NCBI GenBank assembly: GCA_963827315.1 | Contig: CAWHAL010000002.1 | Span: 434,001-498,000 of the forward strand | Direction of reading: 5' to 3' | Source of the DNA: CAVXEF01 sp963827315 | GTDB lineage: Bacteria; Planctomycetota; Phycisphaerae; Sedimentisphaerales; Anaerobacaceae | DNA length: 64,000 nt | In this document: in pieces, positions 29,501-36,949 of the stretch | Layout of the letters: every line of letters begins with the position of its first letter | Numbering within the stretch: the stretch's first letter is position 1 | The notes under the pieces: model-generated | The model's input: the letters and a program-made list of their open reading frames with translations, nothing else | Database searches by the model: none | What the model was told of the DNA's origin: nothing | Made by a program: the position numbers and the translations under genes

Positions 29501-30382
29501 CTTTTGGTAGGGGGCATCATCCTCAACGCCCAGTATTCGACCGACCAGATAGCAACCGCATTGTCTTTGCAGGCCCCTTTTCTGAGTTTGTCCGGAACAT
29601 TTTTGCTGGTTGTTGGAATCCCGTTTTTAGTGATAGTTTTTGGCAACTTATATTGCGGCTATATCTGTCCATTTGGGGTTGTACAGGAGTTGCTCGGCTA
29701 CGTCCTTCCGGAAAAACTCAAAGCTTCACTGTCAACCGATAAGATGCAAAAGGCGCGGTTTTTCAAATATGTCATACTCTTTGTTCTGGTAATTGTATTT
29801 TTTGTTTCGAGAAACCGGACAACGCTTGTAGCGGACCCACTGATTTCAGTTTTCGGCCTTCGATTTACGTACAGTGATTTTCAGTCGTCTGTGCTGTTGA
29901 TAGTAGCGTTAGCTCTACTCGGCTCAATTTTTTATACCCGTTTTTGGTGTCGTTATTTGTGCCCGGTGGGTGCTTTTCTGTCGTTGCTGAATAACATCGC
30001 GATATTAAAGCGCTATCTGCCGGCCAAAAGGTTCGCAAGATGTGAATTCGGCCTTACACCCAAAGACCAGGCCGATTGCTTGTATTGCGACAGGTGTCGC
30101 CACAGGACAAAAGCCTTAGGTCCGCAGTCTCCTGTCTTGGGTCCCGTGTCTTATGTCTCCCGTTATCTTGTGGTGGCTGTACTTATCGTCACGGTATTTG
30201 TATCGACGATTTCCGTTAGGCGCTTTTTGCAGGTTATCCCTTCCGGTTTTGAGCAGACTACTGTCTATGTTCCTTCCGGCACCGGCCAGCCGAGGGATGT
30301 CGATATGCAGCGTATTCGCACGATGATTCAGCAGAAAAAACTTGCCGACAAAGAAGCGCAATTCTACAAGAAGATTGAATAG
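26516..30382 (+). CDS. Giant membrane protein: spermidine-synthase-like, FMN-binding and polyferredoxin-like domains
   Basis: The 1288-residue product starts inside the previous stop (ATGA). Order of parts: membrane helices (1-230); a Rossmann methyltransferase/spermidine-synthase-like domain (about 245-460, motif VLVIGSGLGLCRQL); about seven more helices (530-760); an FMN-binding domain (about 815-935) with flavinylation-type motif DTVTGATISS, whose acceptor would be T922; then helices with NapH/NosR-like cysteine motifs (YCGYICPFG near 1047, CRYLCPVG and CLYCDRC further on). It may pass electrons across the membrane from ferredoxin-type clusters to a covalent FMN. The spermidine-synthase part may be structural or catalytic. 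Co-transcription with the Memo/AMMECR1 genes suggests it supplies electrons to that system; this is inference. Confidence 0.85.
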   Translation: MKFARRLLIFSYGLFTIAAQTLLFREFITTFEGNDISVGIFFASWFLWVGLGAIIVYRAEGFAEKLLKNVDLWLLCYLPAFIIELILIIQARRLAGVESYALLSIRTIVLLAIVVNAPVSAITGLLFPVLCRWIQQDRQLPVSRVYIMEAAGSFLGGLGVTVLLSFGLSLAKIFFILAFILSTSVFLVEIAAAGQNSKLKIRVRLAFLLPLCVLLCLFLGADKPLMRSLRIVKWTKLLPKEALTGSFQTAQAEYLYGVYQDQWIAVRQGSVSEVLPDESTAGRIAAISLCQNPQARSVLVIGSGLGLCRQLLHLPQIEHLTWTHCDGEYVRKVEGFIPPQLRINDKRFYRYDGDVRPLLAQQSRYYDIVILNLPDATSSVLNRYYTCQFYSRLKESLKPDGVLAVRVAGGENIMGTELVNLGASTKLTLEKVFSRLVLVPGDNTWFIASDSANLSGDPGTLRDRFAAIPAAADIFPPAGLLSVYLPDRAALALKWYDSADLPQDLLVNRDSRPLTHLYSLLLAAKQSGSPVARFVKHLALAGPLVFFIPVLVFVVLRLIYILRLSGRGSLSSFDSSFLVFSAGAVSIGIVIVLMYLYQTCFGSLYLHVGAVSSLFMVGLTAGAMLISYLLGRRSNHRSPVTSYQFVVIFVNALVLGAIIFWPAENWTHLIFGAAFVICGLCTGCYFPLAARQLADSGFETGLAAGKLEAADHFGACAGGLLTSLILVPVLGTALTLVIFISLLVANVPPALLRLYGRQPFEFQVSDFKLRFRRFGYILFGIAVTVVLCSNLLVGAAAQVRPVLPRQAAQVLAGQLRLEQAAAFLPENTQKIGYFRTYTDKGELAGYIFSSQDLAPEVHGFGGAMNLAVYVDASGKLIDFHIVQSAETPSYLELLDRWCKNLTGRKLFQPDAFADVDTVTGATISSQAILSALQNSGQRFAAQVLGLSGRSLEAKTKWARFLPDERGTYLIVAFALALIVIFRGGFWLRLLVLSLNLLVGGIILNAQYSTDQIATALSLQAPFLSLSGTFLLVVGIPFLVIVFGNLYCGYICPFGVVQELLGYVLPEKLKASLSTDKMQKARFFKYVILFVLVIVFFVSRNRTTLVADPLISVFGLRFTYSDFQSSVLLIVALALLGSIFYTRFWCRYLCPVGAFLSLLNNIAILKRYLPAKRFARCEFGLTPKDQADCLYCDRCRHRTKALGPQSPVLGPVSYVSRYLVVAVLIVTVFVSTISVRRFLQVIPSGFEQTTVYVPSGTGQPRDVDMQRIRTMIQQKKLADKEAQFYKKIE
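28421..28450 (+). repeat. Microrepeat inside the giant membrane protein gene
   Basis: The unit ACCAGTT occurs in tandem (CACCGGTCACC then AGTTACC twice) in a polar loop between predicted helices. Similar intergenic-type words occur in the same gene at 27101-27120, 28796-28823 and 30121-30163, each in a loop or linker. Confidence 0.6.
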
Positions 30383-30450
30383 CACCGTTTAGCCGTAGCC
30401 GGTACTTGTCCGCCGTAGCCTTGGCGAAGGTGGACGGCGACGAATGGTCT

Positions 30451-30681
30451 TTACTTGCGCAGATAATGGATTAGCCACAGGATAATTGTCAGCACAATCG
30501 AAATAATTACGCAGCTTGCTATCGGAAAATATACTCGCCAGTTTTTGCCGCCGAACTGCAAATCCCCCGGCAGCTTAAAAAACCCGACCCGCCCCAATAC
30601 CATTACAAGAGCGCCCGCTGTCGCTATTACAAGTCCTGCTAAAATTAGCCATTTCCCGATTTGTTGTGGCCCGGCTTCCAT
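30451..30681 (-). CDS. DUF2905-family small membrane protein
   Basis: The 76-residue product has two membrane helices separated by a short loop with FFKLPGDLQFGGKNWRVYFP, the conserved core of DUF2905 proteins (LPGD and YFP). Family function is unknown. An upstream TTG at 30711 would add ten residues, but the ATG at 30681 fits the family better. No clear ribosome-binding site is visible before either. It converges with the large membrane protein gene. Confidence 0.85.
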   Translation of the reverse strand: MEAGPQQIGKWLILAGLVIATAGALVMVLGRVGFFKLPGDLQFGGKNWRVYFPIASCVIISIVLTIILWLIHYLRK

Positions 30682-30743
30682 AATACTGAATTTATATATA
30701 ATACTTCTCAAAAATGTTCAACTGAGCTGTTAAAATATCTGTT

Positions 30744-30918
30744 ATGGCCAAAGCCAAATGCTGTTTTCGAATAGGCACTTCAGGCTGGCCGCAGTAAAGT
30801 CCGCGCCGTCTATGCCTATTTCAATAACGACTTTAACGCCCATGCTGTGTATAATGCGAAGACACTGAAAGGACAAGTAGATGTTTTTGAAAGGAAGTCT
30901 GGGGGTGATAGTCCATGA
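30744..30918 (+). pseudogene. Deletion remnant of a DUF72-family gene
   Basis: An ATG at 30744 begins MAKAKCCFRIGTSGWPQ and stops; FRIGTSGW is the N-terminal signature of DUF72 proteins. Ten bases later in another frame, 30805-30918 reads AVYAYFNNDFNAHAVYNAKT.. to a stop, matching the family C-terminus (YFNND..AxxNA). The roughly 200 residues between them are missing. The two ends prove an internal deletion plus frameshift, not a short gene. Confidence 0.85.
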
Positions 30919-30986
30919 CTTTTTGAATGGGACGCGTGCTGGTGCATAAGGTTCTTAAACCGGCTCGTTTTCAAAAGGAGTGAATT

Positions 30987-31520
30987 ATGGAAAAGAACGA
31001 TGTCAAAGAGTGGACTTTCGACGATGGAGGATGGGGGTCACAATATTTTTTGAAAGGGGGGAATGAGGGAGAAAATATTGGACGTAGGATTGGTTTCTTG
31101 ACGCTTCTATTTAATGTTGCGGAGCGTAGAGAAGAAACGATAGCAGATTTAAGATACAGGAATCTTAACTATGCGTTACTTATTTTCGGCGGTCTCATCG
31201 CAATTCGTTTGAGATATCAGACAGTAAGTTCATACTCACTGCTCTCGTCGGTTGCCCTTTTGTTAATAATGGTCGTGTTCTGTCTTCTTGATCGCAGATA
31301 CCATCTGTTTATTCACGGTTGGAGGAGAACGGCAAAAATTTTAGCTGGGCGTCTTTGTGAGATGATAAATAACCCCATCAAAGATAAAGAAGTCAAACGA
31401 TATTATAAAGAAGGTGAGAGCGAAGCGGAGCTGCTGCATCTGCAGCCCCTGATTTATTACCTGTTGATAGGGGGCTCTGCCATCAACCTTGTATTGGAAC
31501 TCAAGTGGTCTATCCAATAA
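30987..31520 (+). CDS. Hypothetical protein with two or three membrane helices
   Basis: The 177-residue protein is not recognised. It starts with an acidic, Gly-rich soluble stretch, followed by helices near 68-80 and 83-101 and a C-terminal hydrophobic run (LQPLIYYLLIGGSAINLVLEL). AAAGGAG stands seven bases before the ATG, a strong ribosome-binding site, so the gene is probably real. Its end overlaps the opposing radical SAM gene by 11 bases. Confidence 0.65.
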   Translation: MEKNDVKEWTFDDGGWGSQYFLKGGNEGENIGRRIGFLTLLFNVAERREETIADLRYRNLNYALLIFGGLIAIRLRYQTVSSYSLLSSVALLLIMVVFCLLDRRYHLFIHGWRRTAKILAGRLCEMINNPIKDKEVKRYYKEGESEAELLHLQPLIYYLLIGGSAINLVLELKWSIQ

Positions 31521-32400
31521 GGACGTTCAATCCTTTTTTGATTGCGTACTCTCGCACGGATTCGATTTCGTCAGCGTAGGGTCTGCGATTTATTTTGGCG
31601 TGTAGGCCGGCCTTGTAGCAAGGGTGGTACTGGTCCATCACGTTAATTGTCGTATTTGGGCTGATTTGCTCCGCCAAAAAATCAATTATCTTAAAACTTC
31701 CCGCCAGACCATTCGGCAGAACCAAGTGTCTTACCAAAAGGCCGCGTGTCGCTAAGCCATTTTTTAATTGCAGGTCGCCGACCTGACGCTGCATTTCTTT
31801 GACAGCCTCGCGATTTACTTCTGGATAGTCGGGTGCCGCCGAAAGCTGTCCAGCAACTGTTGAATCTGAGTACTTCATATCCGGCATATAAATATCTATC
31901 AGACCCTCCAGTAGCTTAAGCGTTTTAACCGAATCATAGCCGCCGCTGTTGTAAACTATCGGAAGTGTCAGCCCTTTTTTTCTTGCTAACTCAATCGCCG
32001 CCATAGCAGGTGCCACGACATGTGTCGGTGTTACCAGATTGATGTTGCTGCAGTGAAGCTGCTGCAAATCGAGCATAAATTGCGATAGTTGTTCAATTGT
32101 TACCTTGCTTCCGTGTCGATGATGGCTGATGTCGAAATTTTGGCAGAATATGCATCCTAAATTGCAGCCGGCAAAGAATATCGTTCCCGACCCGCCTGTG
32201 CCGACCAGCACCGATTCTTCGCCGAAGTGCGGCCCTACCGAGCTGACTACCGGCATATCGCCGACACCGCAAAAGCCGACCTCGCCTTTGCTGCGATTGA
32301 CTCTGCATTTGCGGGGACACAGCACACACGGATTCATCCGCTCAGCCAATCGCTGAACGGATTCGCTGAAAGAACCAAAGTTAGCTGGCGAAGGTTCCAT
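31510..32400 (-). CDS. PflX-like radical SAM protein
   Basis: The 296-residue protein has an N-terminal Cys set (CVLCPRKC, GFCGVG), the radical SAM motif CNLGCIFC (CX3CX2C) and the conserved VTPTHVVAPAM and MDQYHPCYKA. This places it in the COG1313 group, related to pyruvate formate-lyase activases and to AmrS, but with unknown substrate. It lacks the C-terminal cysteines seen in the AmrS protein at 23741. The ATG at 32400 is the natural start. SixA lies 61 bases upstream in the same direction, so an operon is possible. Confidence 0.88.
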   Translation of the reverse strand: MEPSPANFGSFSESVQRLAERMNPCVLCPRKCRVNRSKGEVGFCGVGDMPVVSSVGPHFGEESVLVGTGGSGTIFFAGCNLGCIFCQNFDISHHRHGSKVTIEQLSQFMLDLQQLHCSNINLVTPTHVVAPAMAAIELARKKGLTLPIVYNSGGYDSVKTLKLLEGLIDIYMPDMKYSDSTVAGQLSAAPDYPEVNREAVKEMQRQVGDLQLKNGLATRGLLVRHLVLPNGLAGSFKIIDFLAEQISPNTTINVMDQYHPCYKAGLHAKINRRPYADEIESVREYAIKKGLNVLIG

Positions 32401-32461
32401 ATTTATCTGCCGCAGGCGGATTCGGTTTTTGCATACGAACTGTTATTGGAGAGACAGAACC

Positions 32462-32926
32462 TCAGACGAGAATCTCGGGAGTTACCATCCAGTCGATTTG
32501 CCATTTGTTTCCTTCATCGCTGGATAGCGCCAAAATACCGGCGTTTTTGAAAGCTACTGTATCAGCCGACTCGCATCTCGCTAAAAGCAGCGATGCTAAC
32601 TTGTTCAGAAAAGGTAGATGCCCGACAATCATAATATCATCTGCAGTGGCATCGAGTTCGTCTTTTAATATGGCGACATCATCACTGGGGCCGAGTCCTT
32701 CTCGCACGGTTTTGGCTTTTTTTATTTTGATAGCTTCGGCCAGCAGTTCAGCGGTTTGGACAGCGCGTTTCTTTTCGCTGTGCCACAGATAGTCCACAGA
32801 CAACTTTAGAGGCTTGATAAACTCTATGACTTTTTGCAGTTCGCGTCTGCCTTCTTGTGTCAGTTGCCGTTGCGGGTCATGCTCTTCTGGGGCTGCCTTG
32901 GCGTGCTGGACGAGATATAGTTTCAT
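32462..32926 (-). CDS. sixA: SixA-type phosphohistidine phosphatase
   Basis: The 154 residues form a short histidine-phosphatase domain. The catalytic start is YLVQHAKA, where the family usually has RHG or RHA, so the first Arg is replaced by Gln; the His nucleophile is kept. The second catalytic His is in DDIMIVGHLPFL, and the Arg in SEKKRAVQTAE is in place. SixA enzymes dephosphorylate phospho-His on signalling proteins. Length agrees with the family. Confidence 0.85.
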   Translation of the reverse strand: MKLYLVQHAKAAPEEHDPQRQLTQEGRRELQKVIEFIKPLKLSVDYLWHSEKKRAVQTAELLAEAIKIKKAKTVREGLGPSDDVAILKDELDATADDIMIVGHLPFLNKLASLLLARCESADTVAFKNAGILALSSDEGNKWQIDWMVTPEILV

Positions 32927-33104
32927 TTTAAATTCCTTTCGACAGAATCCAAGGGCTTATTATAGAGCAGTGCCTTCCGTTCGGCAATTTTTTGCTCTCG
33001 GGACTGCCTGGCGACAATTATTTTTCGAGCGCCTAAACCGCGTTTTTATGCTAAAAATCGACATTTCCGGGGAAGCTTAAGAGATATTAAAGATATTTTG
33101 GGAA

Positions 33105-33143
33105 TTGACTTGACAAAGTTGACTCTGTAATATAGAGTACTCT
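33105..33143 (+). promoter_or_regulatory. Promoter with overlapping inverted-repeat operator
   Basis: TTGACT (33105-33110) and TAATAT (33128-33133) are 17 bases apart. ACTCT (33122-33126) and AGAGT (33134-33138) flank the -10 box, and AGAGTACTCT (33134-33143) is a perfect palindrome. The three half-sites sit where a repressor would block RNA polymerase. The second gene of the operon encodes a winged-helix protein, which is the natural candidate for binding. Confidence 0.65.
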
Positions 33144-33190
33144 GTAAGATTAAAAAACAATTTAGACTCAGTCCAAAAGGAGAATTTTTT

Positions 33191-33781
33191 ATGAACATAT
33201 CGCACGAAGATGCCCGCCGGTCACTGACTATGATTGAAGATACCAGCGTCCAGACCGGCAGGTCAATTGCAGCCGCTTATGCCAGTCCTTTACTGATTTT
33301 GTGGGGGCTGGTCTGGGTTGCTGCATTTATTGGAACGCATTTCTTTCCGCACCTTGCCTCGCACGTATGGATGGTTCTTGATGGAGTCGGTATTATTGGC
33401 ACATTTTTGATTTGCCGGTGGCAGTTTAATGTCGGCACCCCAACTAAAAGTCCGGATTCGAAGAGGATTGGCTGGCAAATCTTTTGGTTCTGGATTTTCT
33501 TGTTTTCTTATAGCGCCATCTGGCTTTTTTTGTTTGCGCCTGTCAGTGGCCGGCAGTCTAACGCCTTTATTTGTACCGCCGTCATGTTCGCTTATGTGGT
33601 GATGGGGCTTTGGTGGAGGCAATGCCGCTTTATGTTATGGCTGGGGTTGGTTGTAACAGTCTGCACACTTATTGGTTTTTACCTGATTCCGCTCGCTTTT
33701 TATTGCCTCTGGATGGCTGCCACAGGCGGCGGCCCAATATTAGGAACCGGCTTGTACCTTTGGCTTCGTTGGAGACAATGA
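33191..33781 (+). CDS. Hypothetical five-helix membrane protein of a regulated operon
   Basis: The 196-residue protein has a short soluble N-terminus and about five membrane helices (LLILWGLVWVAAFIGTHFF, WMVLDGVGIIGTFLI and others). I do not recognise the family. AAAAGGAG lies nine bases before the ATG. Its stop overlaps the start of the winged-helix regulator gene (ATGA), so the two proteins are made together. A role as sensor or as the regulated function is possible. Confidence 0.75.
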   Translation: MNISHEDARRSLTMIEDTSVQTGRSIAAAYASPLLILWGLVWVAAFIGTHFFPHLASHVWMVLDGVGIIGTFLICRWQFNVGTPTKSPDSKRIGWQIFWFWIFLFSYSAIWLFLFAPVSGRQSNAFICTAVMFAYVVMGLWWRQCRFMLWLGLVVTVCTLIGFYLIPLAFYCLWMAATGGGPILGTGLYLWLRWRQ

Positions 33782-34107
33782 TGCCGCAGCTCAATGAAAT
33801 CATACATCAGCCTGTTCGTCTGCAGATTATGGCGGCACTGGTTACTCTTGAGCCGGGTGAGCAGGTCGATTTTTCTTACCTGCGAAAACTTTTGAGCCTC
33901 ACCGACGGTAACTTAGGCGCCCATCTGGCTAAACTCGAAGAGGCCGGCTATATCAAAATTGAAAAAACCTTTGTCGCCCGCAAGCCCCGCACTTTCATAA
34001 GCGCTAAAGGCAAGGGCCGCGATGCTTTTACCGAACACATCGCGGCACTTAGACAAATCATCGCAGGCAAGAAAAACATTAATTTAGATAAGGAGAGTAG
34101 CAGGTGA
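33778..34107 (+). CDS. Winged-helix transcriptional regulator (HTH_34-like)
   Basis: The 109-residue protein begins at the ATG overlapping the previous stop. It is a single winged helix: HQPVRLQIMAALVTLEPGEQ, then SYLRKLLSLTDGNLGAHLAK as recognition region and a wing with KIEKTFVARKPRTFIS. Such proteins control small operons with membrane proteins and often repress their own promoter. The inverted repeats over the -10 box at 33122-33143 are the likely site. An extension upstream to 33571 overlaps the membrane protein and is rejected. Confidence 0.88.
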   Translation: MMPQLNEIIHQPVRLQIMAALVTLEPGEQVDFSYLRKLLSLTDGNLGAHLAKLEEAGYIKIEKTFVARKPRTFISAKGKGRDAFTEHIAALRQIIAGKKNINLDKESSR

Positions 34108-34919
34108 ATAACTATATGCCGGAAGAGAACAGACTCGAAAGGATAACCCGAAGATGGTGGTTTTTTGTGTTGTTTGTTTTGATTCAGTTTATCCCGCCCT
34201 ATGCATCGAAAGGTTATGAATGGCAGGAGTGGGGAGATGTGATATCCCAGGCATTGGGCCGTGCTATTGTGTACCAGCATCCACAGATTTACCCAATTTT
34301 CAAAGTGATTCCTGTCGTATTGTTAATTGCTCTCTTCGTTTTTCGAAATAAGGTCGCCCGCTTGTTTAGCATTTATGTCAGCATCTCGTATGTTCTATTT
34401 GCCTTTGGTCAAAGCATAGCGGTTACAGAAAAATACGGCTTGACCTTCTGTGCAGTCAACATTGTGATGTTTCTTGTAGTTGCTGTTTTTTGGGCTTGGG
34501 AAGCGGTGGTTTTACAAAATGATTTCAGGCCGGTTAAGATACCCATCTGGAGATATTGGGTAGCGCCGTTGGCATTGTTGGCATTTTGGTATCCGCTCAA
34601 CAGGCAAACAGCAATGCCCGATTTTAATCCAGCTTATGTATTTACAAACGGTGCAGGCATGGCTTTCTGTATGATGACACCGGTTTATGTGGGGCTGCTG
34701 ACTTTATACTGGCCGAAAGTCAATATGGCGACACTGCGGGTTACAAGTCTCGTCGGCCTCATCATCGGTTTGTACAACATGAGCGCCAATTTTATTGTCA
34801 AACCGAGCATACTCTGGTGGAACGGCGTTTTACATATACCCTTGCTTGTCATTTCGATTTATGCGCTGGTACTTTCACTGACAAAAATCGAGAAGAATGT
34901 CGTGACGGAGTCTGAATAA
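34104..34919 (+). CDS. Hypothetical polytopic membrane protein
   Basis: The 271-residue protein has about seven membrane helices and few charged residues outside the ends. It is not recognised. The start is GTG at 34104, overlapping the stop of the regulator gene (GTGA), with AAGGAG upstream. It is the third gene of the coupled operon and likely shares the control of the promoter at 33105. Confidence 0.75.
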   Translation: MNNYMPEENRLERITRRWWFFVLFVLIQFIPPYASKGYEWQEWGDVISQALGRAIVYQHPQIYPIFKVIPVVLLIALFVFRNKVARLFSIYVSISYVLFAFGQSIAVTEKYGLTFCAVNIVMFLVVAVFWAWEAVVLQNDFRPVKIPIWRYWVAPLALLAFWYPLNRQTAMPDFNPAYVFTNGAGMAFCMMTPVYVGLLTLYWPKVNMATLRVTSLVGLIIGLYNMSANFIVKPSILWWNGVLHIPLLVISIYALVLSLTKIEKNVVTESE

Positions 34920-34928
34920 AGGGGTGTA

Positions 34929-35552
34929 TTAATCAACTGAGTGGCAAAACGCCCGGCAGGAAGCGATTGCCTGCGACAGTCCCGCCGTTACAGCGCAGAC
35001 GTTGTTTAATTCGGATTCAGTCAATTTATTTTGCACAGGCCGGTAAATCAGTATAAAGCCTAATGACGAGCCAACGTGGCTCAGTGGAATCGTAACAGCC
35101 GAAATTTTATTCAGCTGACTTAAGTTTCCCTCCAGTCCCATTGCAAATAGACTATTAAGTGTGCACAGCTTGTTCGACTTGCAGATATTATCCACCAGCT
35201 CCGCTGTGAAAAGGTTCTCTATGTGCCGCTGTTCACCGGTTTCACCGTTGCTCTCGAAAATGTGCAATTTGAAACCTTCCGCTTGGCGCAGGAAAAAGGC
35301 GACATTTGAATCGGCGATTTCTTCCTGGATGAGTTTGCCGGCGGTGTACAGCAGCTCGTTCAGGTCGCTGGTTCCGACGATTGACTCGTAGAAGTTAGCC
35401 GCGAAGCTGATGGTATCTAATCTTTTGATGAAGTCCTTTTGGGCTGCGATGAAATCATTGCAGAGAATATCTATTTTTTGGGCCTGCTTTTTGCGATGCT
35501 TGTTGACCTTGTGGATGAGCAGACGCAGTCTTTTGTATCTTTTATAGTCCAT
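34929..35552 (-). CDS. GAF-domain protein with basic coiled-coil N-terminus
   Basis: The first 45 of 207 residues are strongly basic and helical (RLRLLIHKVNKHRKKQAQKI). Residues 50-200 resemble a GAF domain (LNELLYTAGKLIQEEIADSN, IPLSHVGSSLGFILIYR). No output domain is attached, so it may bind a ligand and act on a partner. It is followed in the same direction only by non-coding DNA. The ligand cannot be read from the sequence. Confidence 0.75.
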   Translation of the reverse strand: MDYKRYKRLRLLIHKVNKHRKKQAQKIDILCNDFIAAQKDFIKRLDTISFAANFYESIVGTSDLNELLYTAGKLIQEEIADSNVAFFLRQAEGFKLHIFESNGETGEQRHIENLFTAELVDNICKSNKLCTLNSLFAMGLEGNLSQLNKISAVTIPLSHVGSSLGFILIYRPVQNKLTESELNNVCAVTAGLSQAIASCRAFCHSVD

Positions 35553-35878
35553 ACAGATTTATAAGCCTCAGGCTTACTCTGTTTTTTGATAAGCGAGTTT
35601 TCAGTATTCCCTGCTGTTAGGTTCGGCTTGGTTGGTAACCCGCTTTAGCCGCAAAGTTCGGATAAAAAACTATGGCAGGTAGCCCTATAAGTAACCGAAT
35701 ATCAAGTATGTGGTAGCTGAGTTCGGTTCGGAATACACACTGACGTGACCTCTGGACAGCGCTTTTTTTGTTTTTTCGGACTTATTTATAGTGAGTTTGC
35801 CTGCCCTGAGTCCAATCGAAGGGTCGAACCTGTTGTTTGCGACCTTTTAAGGCCCATCAGCCTTGTTTTTGGCAGCTC
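35553..35878. other. Intergenic region with a possible degraded riboswitch-like segment and a dispersed repeat
   Basis: No gene is seen. On the plus strand 35625-35700 contains a CGGCT/AGCCG hairpin, then CCGCAAAG and GGCAGGTAGCC..GTAACCGA. These words resemble the 3' half of GEMM-I cyclic di-GMP riboswitches. The 5' half is not recognisable and no plus-strand gene follows. A CCTGAG..TCGAAGGGTCGAA repeat lies at 35799-35832. Confidence 0.3.
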
Positions 35879-36748
35879 TTAGTCTAATCTGACCCCTTGT
35901 TGTTCGAGCCACCTTTTTAAATCCCCCAATTCGCTGTCGAAGATTTCGTTGTCATAGTTTTCCTCGAGCTTGCGGATGCTCTCGGCCAACTCCGGCTGCT
36001 CTTGTATGGCATCGCTCAGTCTCTTTTCAAAATCGTCGCTGCTGTCCCGCAGGTCATCGAGCTCTATCTGCAGGCCCAGTATATTTGTCAGGTGTCTTGT
36101 TACCGCTTCGATACATCTGGGGTTATTGCCCTGAACATAGATGGGAACTGTCGCTACGAGGTTTATCATTTTCAACCCTCGTTCGCCGCAGTTGGCTGTT
36201 AGATAGGTGGCGATGCTGGCCGGGCCTTCGTAGTCCGTAAACCTCACTCCGTAACGCTCCAGCCTTTCTTTAAGAGCCGCATCTGAAACTGAGCAGAATA
36301 CCCGGGGCTCACGTGTGTGCGGTACAAGGCCCGCAACGCTGCCGATAAAATATATCGTTTCAACGTCAAATTCGCGGCACAATGAAAATATGCAGCTTGC
36401 AAATTCTCGCCACAGCAAGTTGGGTTCCTTGCCTAAAAACAGTATAAGGTTGGCACGCTGGCTGTAGAGAAACACATCGGCTGCGTCCTCAAAGGATGTA
36501 ATCAGTCCGTTTTTTATCCTCGCGCGGGGTCGGAACATCGCTGTCGTTTCCATTGGACCGGGAAAACTGTGTAGGTAGAATCCTTCCGGCTCAATCTCAG
36601 CGAGTTTCTCAACTCCGAGTTTTTTCGCCAGTAGTTTTATCGTTCCTGTCGAGACCTCGCCTCCGTTCATCCAGCCCGAAAAACCCAGCAGTAGCGCAGG
36701 CTTATTTAGTTTAGGCCTTTTATGGATATGTAGCTTGTCAGGTATCAT
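35879..36748 (-). CDS. PAC2-family protein
   Basis: The 289-residue protein begins with the PAC2 pattern (PALLLGFSGWMNGGEVSTG) and continues with LFLGKEPNLLWREFA, YFIGSVAGLVPHTREP and YEGPASIATYLT. The last 60 residues are acidic and helical. The family is related to proteasome-assembly chaperones, but in bacteria its function is unknown. The next gene in the same direction starts about 200 bases away, so joint transcription is uncertain. Confidence 0.88.
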   Translation of the reverse strand: MIPDKLHIHKRPKLNKPALLLGFSGWMNGGEVSTGTIKLLAKKLGVEKLAEIEPEGFYLHSFPGPMETTAMFRPRARIKNGLITSFEDAADVFLYSQRANLILFLGKEPNLLWREFASCIFSLCREFDVETIYFIGSVAGLVPHTREPRVFCSVSDAALKERLERYGVRFTDYEGPASIATYLTANCGERGLKMINLVATVPIYVQGNNPRCIEAVTRHLTNILGLQIELDDLRDSSDDFEKRLSDAIQEQPELAESIRKLEENYDNEIFDSELGDLKRWLEQQGVRLD

Positions 36749-36949
36749 TTCTTCAAAATAACCAGTGAATCACATCTAAATTTATTCGACAGGTATAGTG
36801 CCGCGCCGGCACTGAAAGAACCCGGTATCCAACAGATTTTATTCATATCGGCGCCGCAATCAAGCGCAAATAAGTTTATACTGAGCGAACCTGTCCCGAG
36901 TAAAATCGAGGGAGTTGAAGTACCGCAGCGACGCTTTAATTTTAGTGTT

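Noticed and set aside
33571..33777. Upstream extension of the winged-helix gene
   Set aside because: It lies wholly within the membrane protein gene in another frame, and the ATGA overlap gives a better start.
35553..35878. tRNA-like GGTCGAACC words in intergenic repeats
   Set aside because: No cloverleaf can be formed; the words belong to the CCTGAGC..GTCGAAGG repeat.
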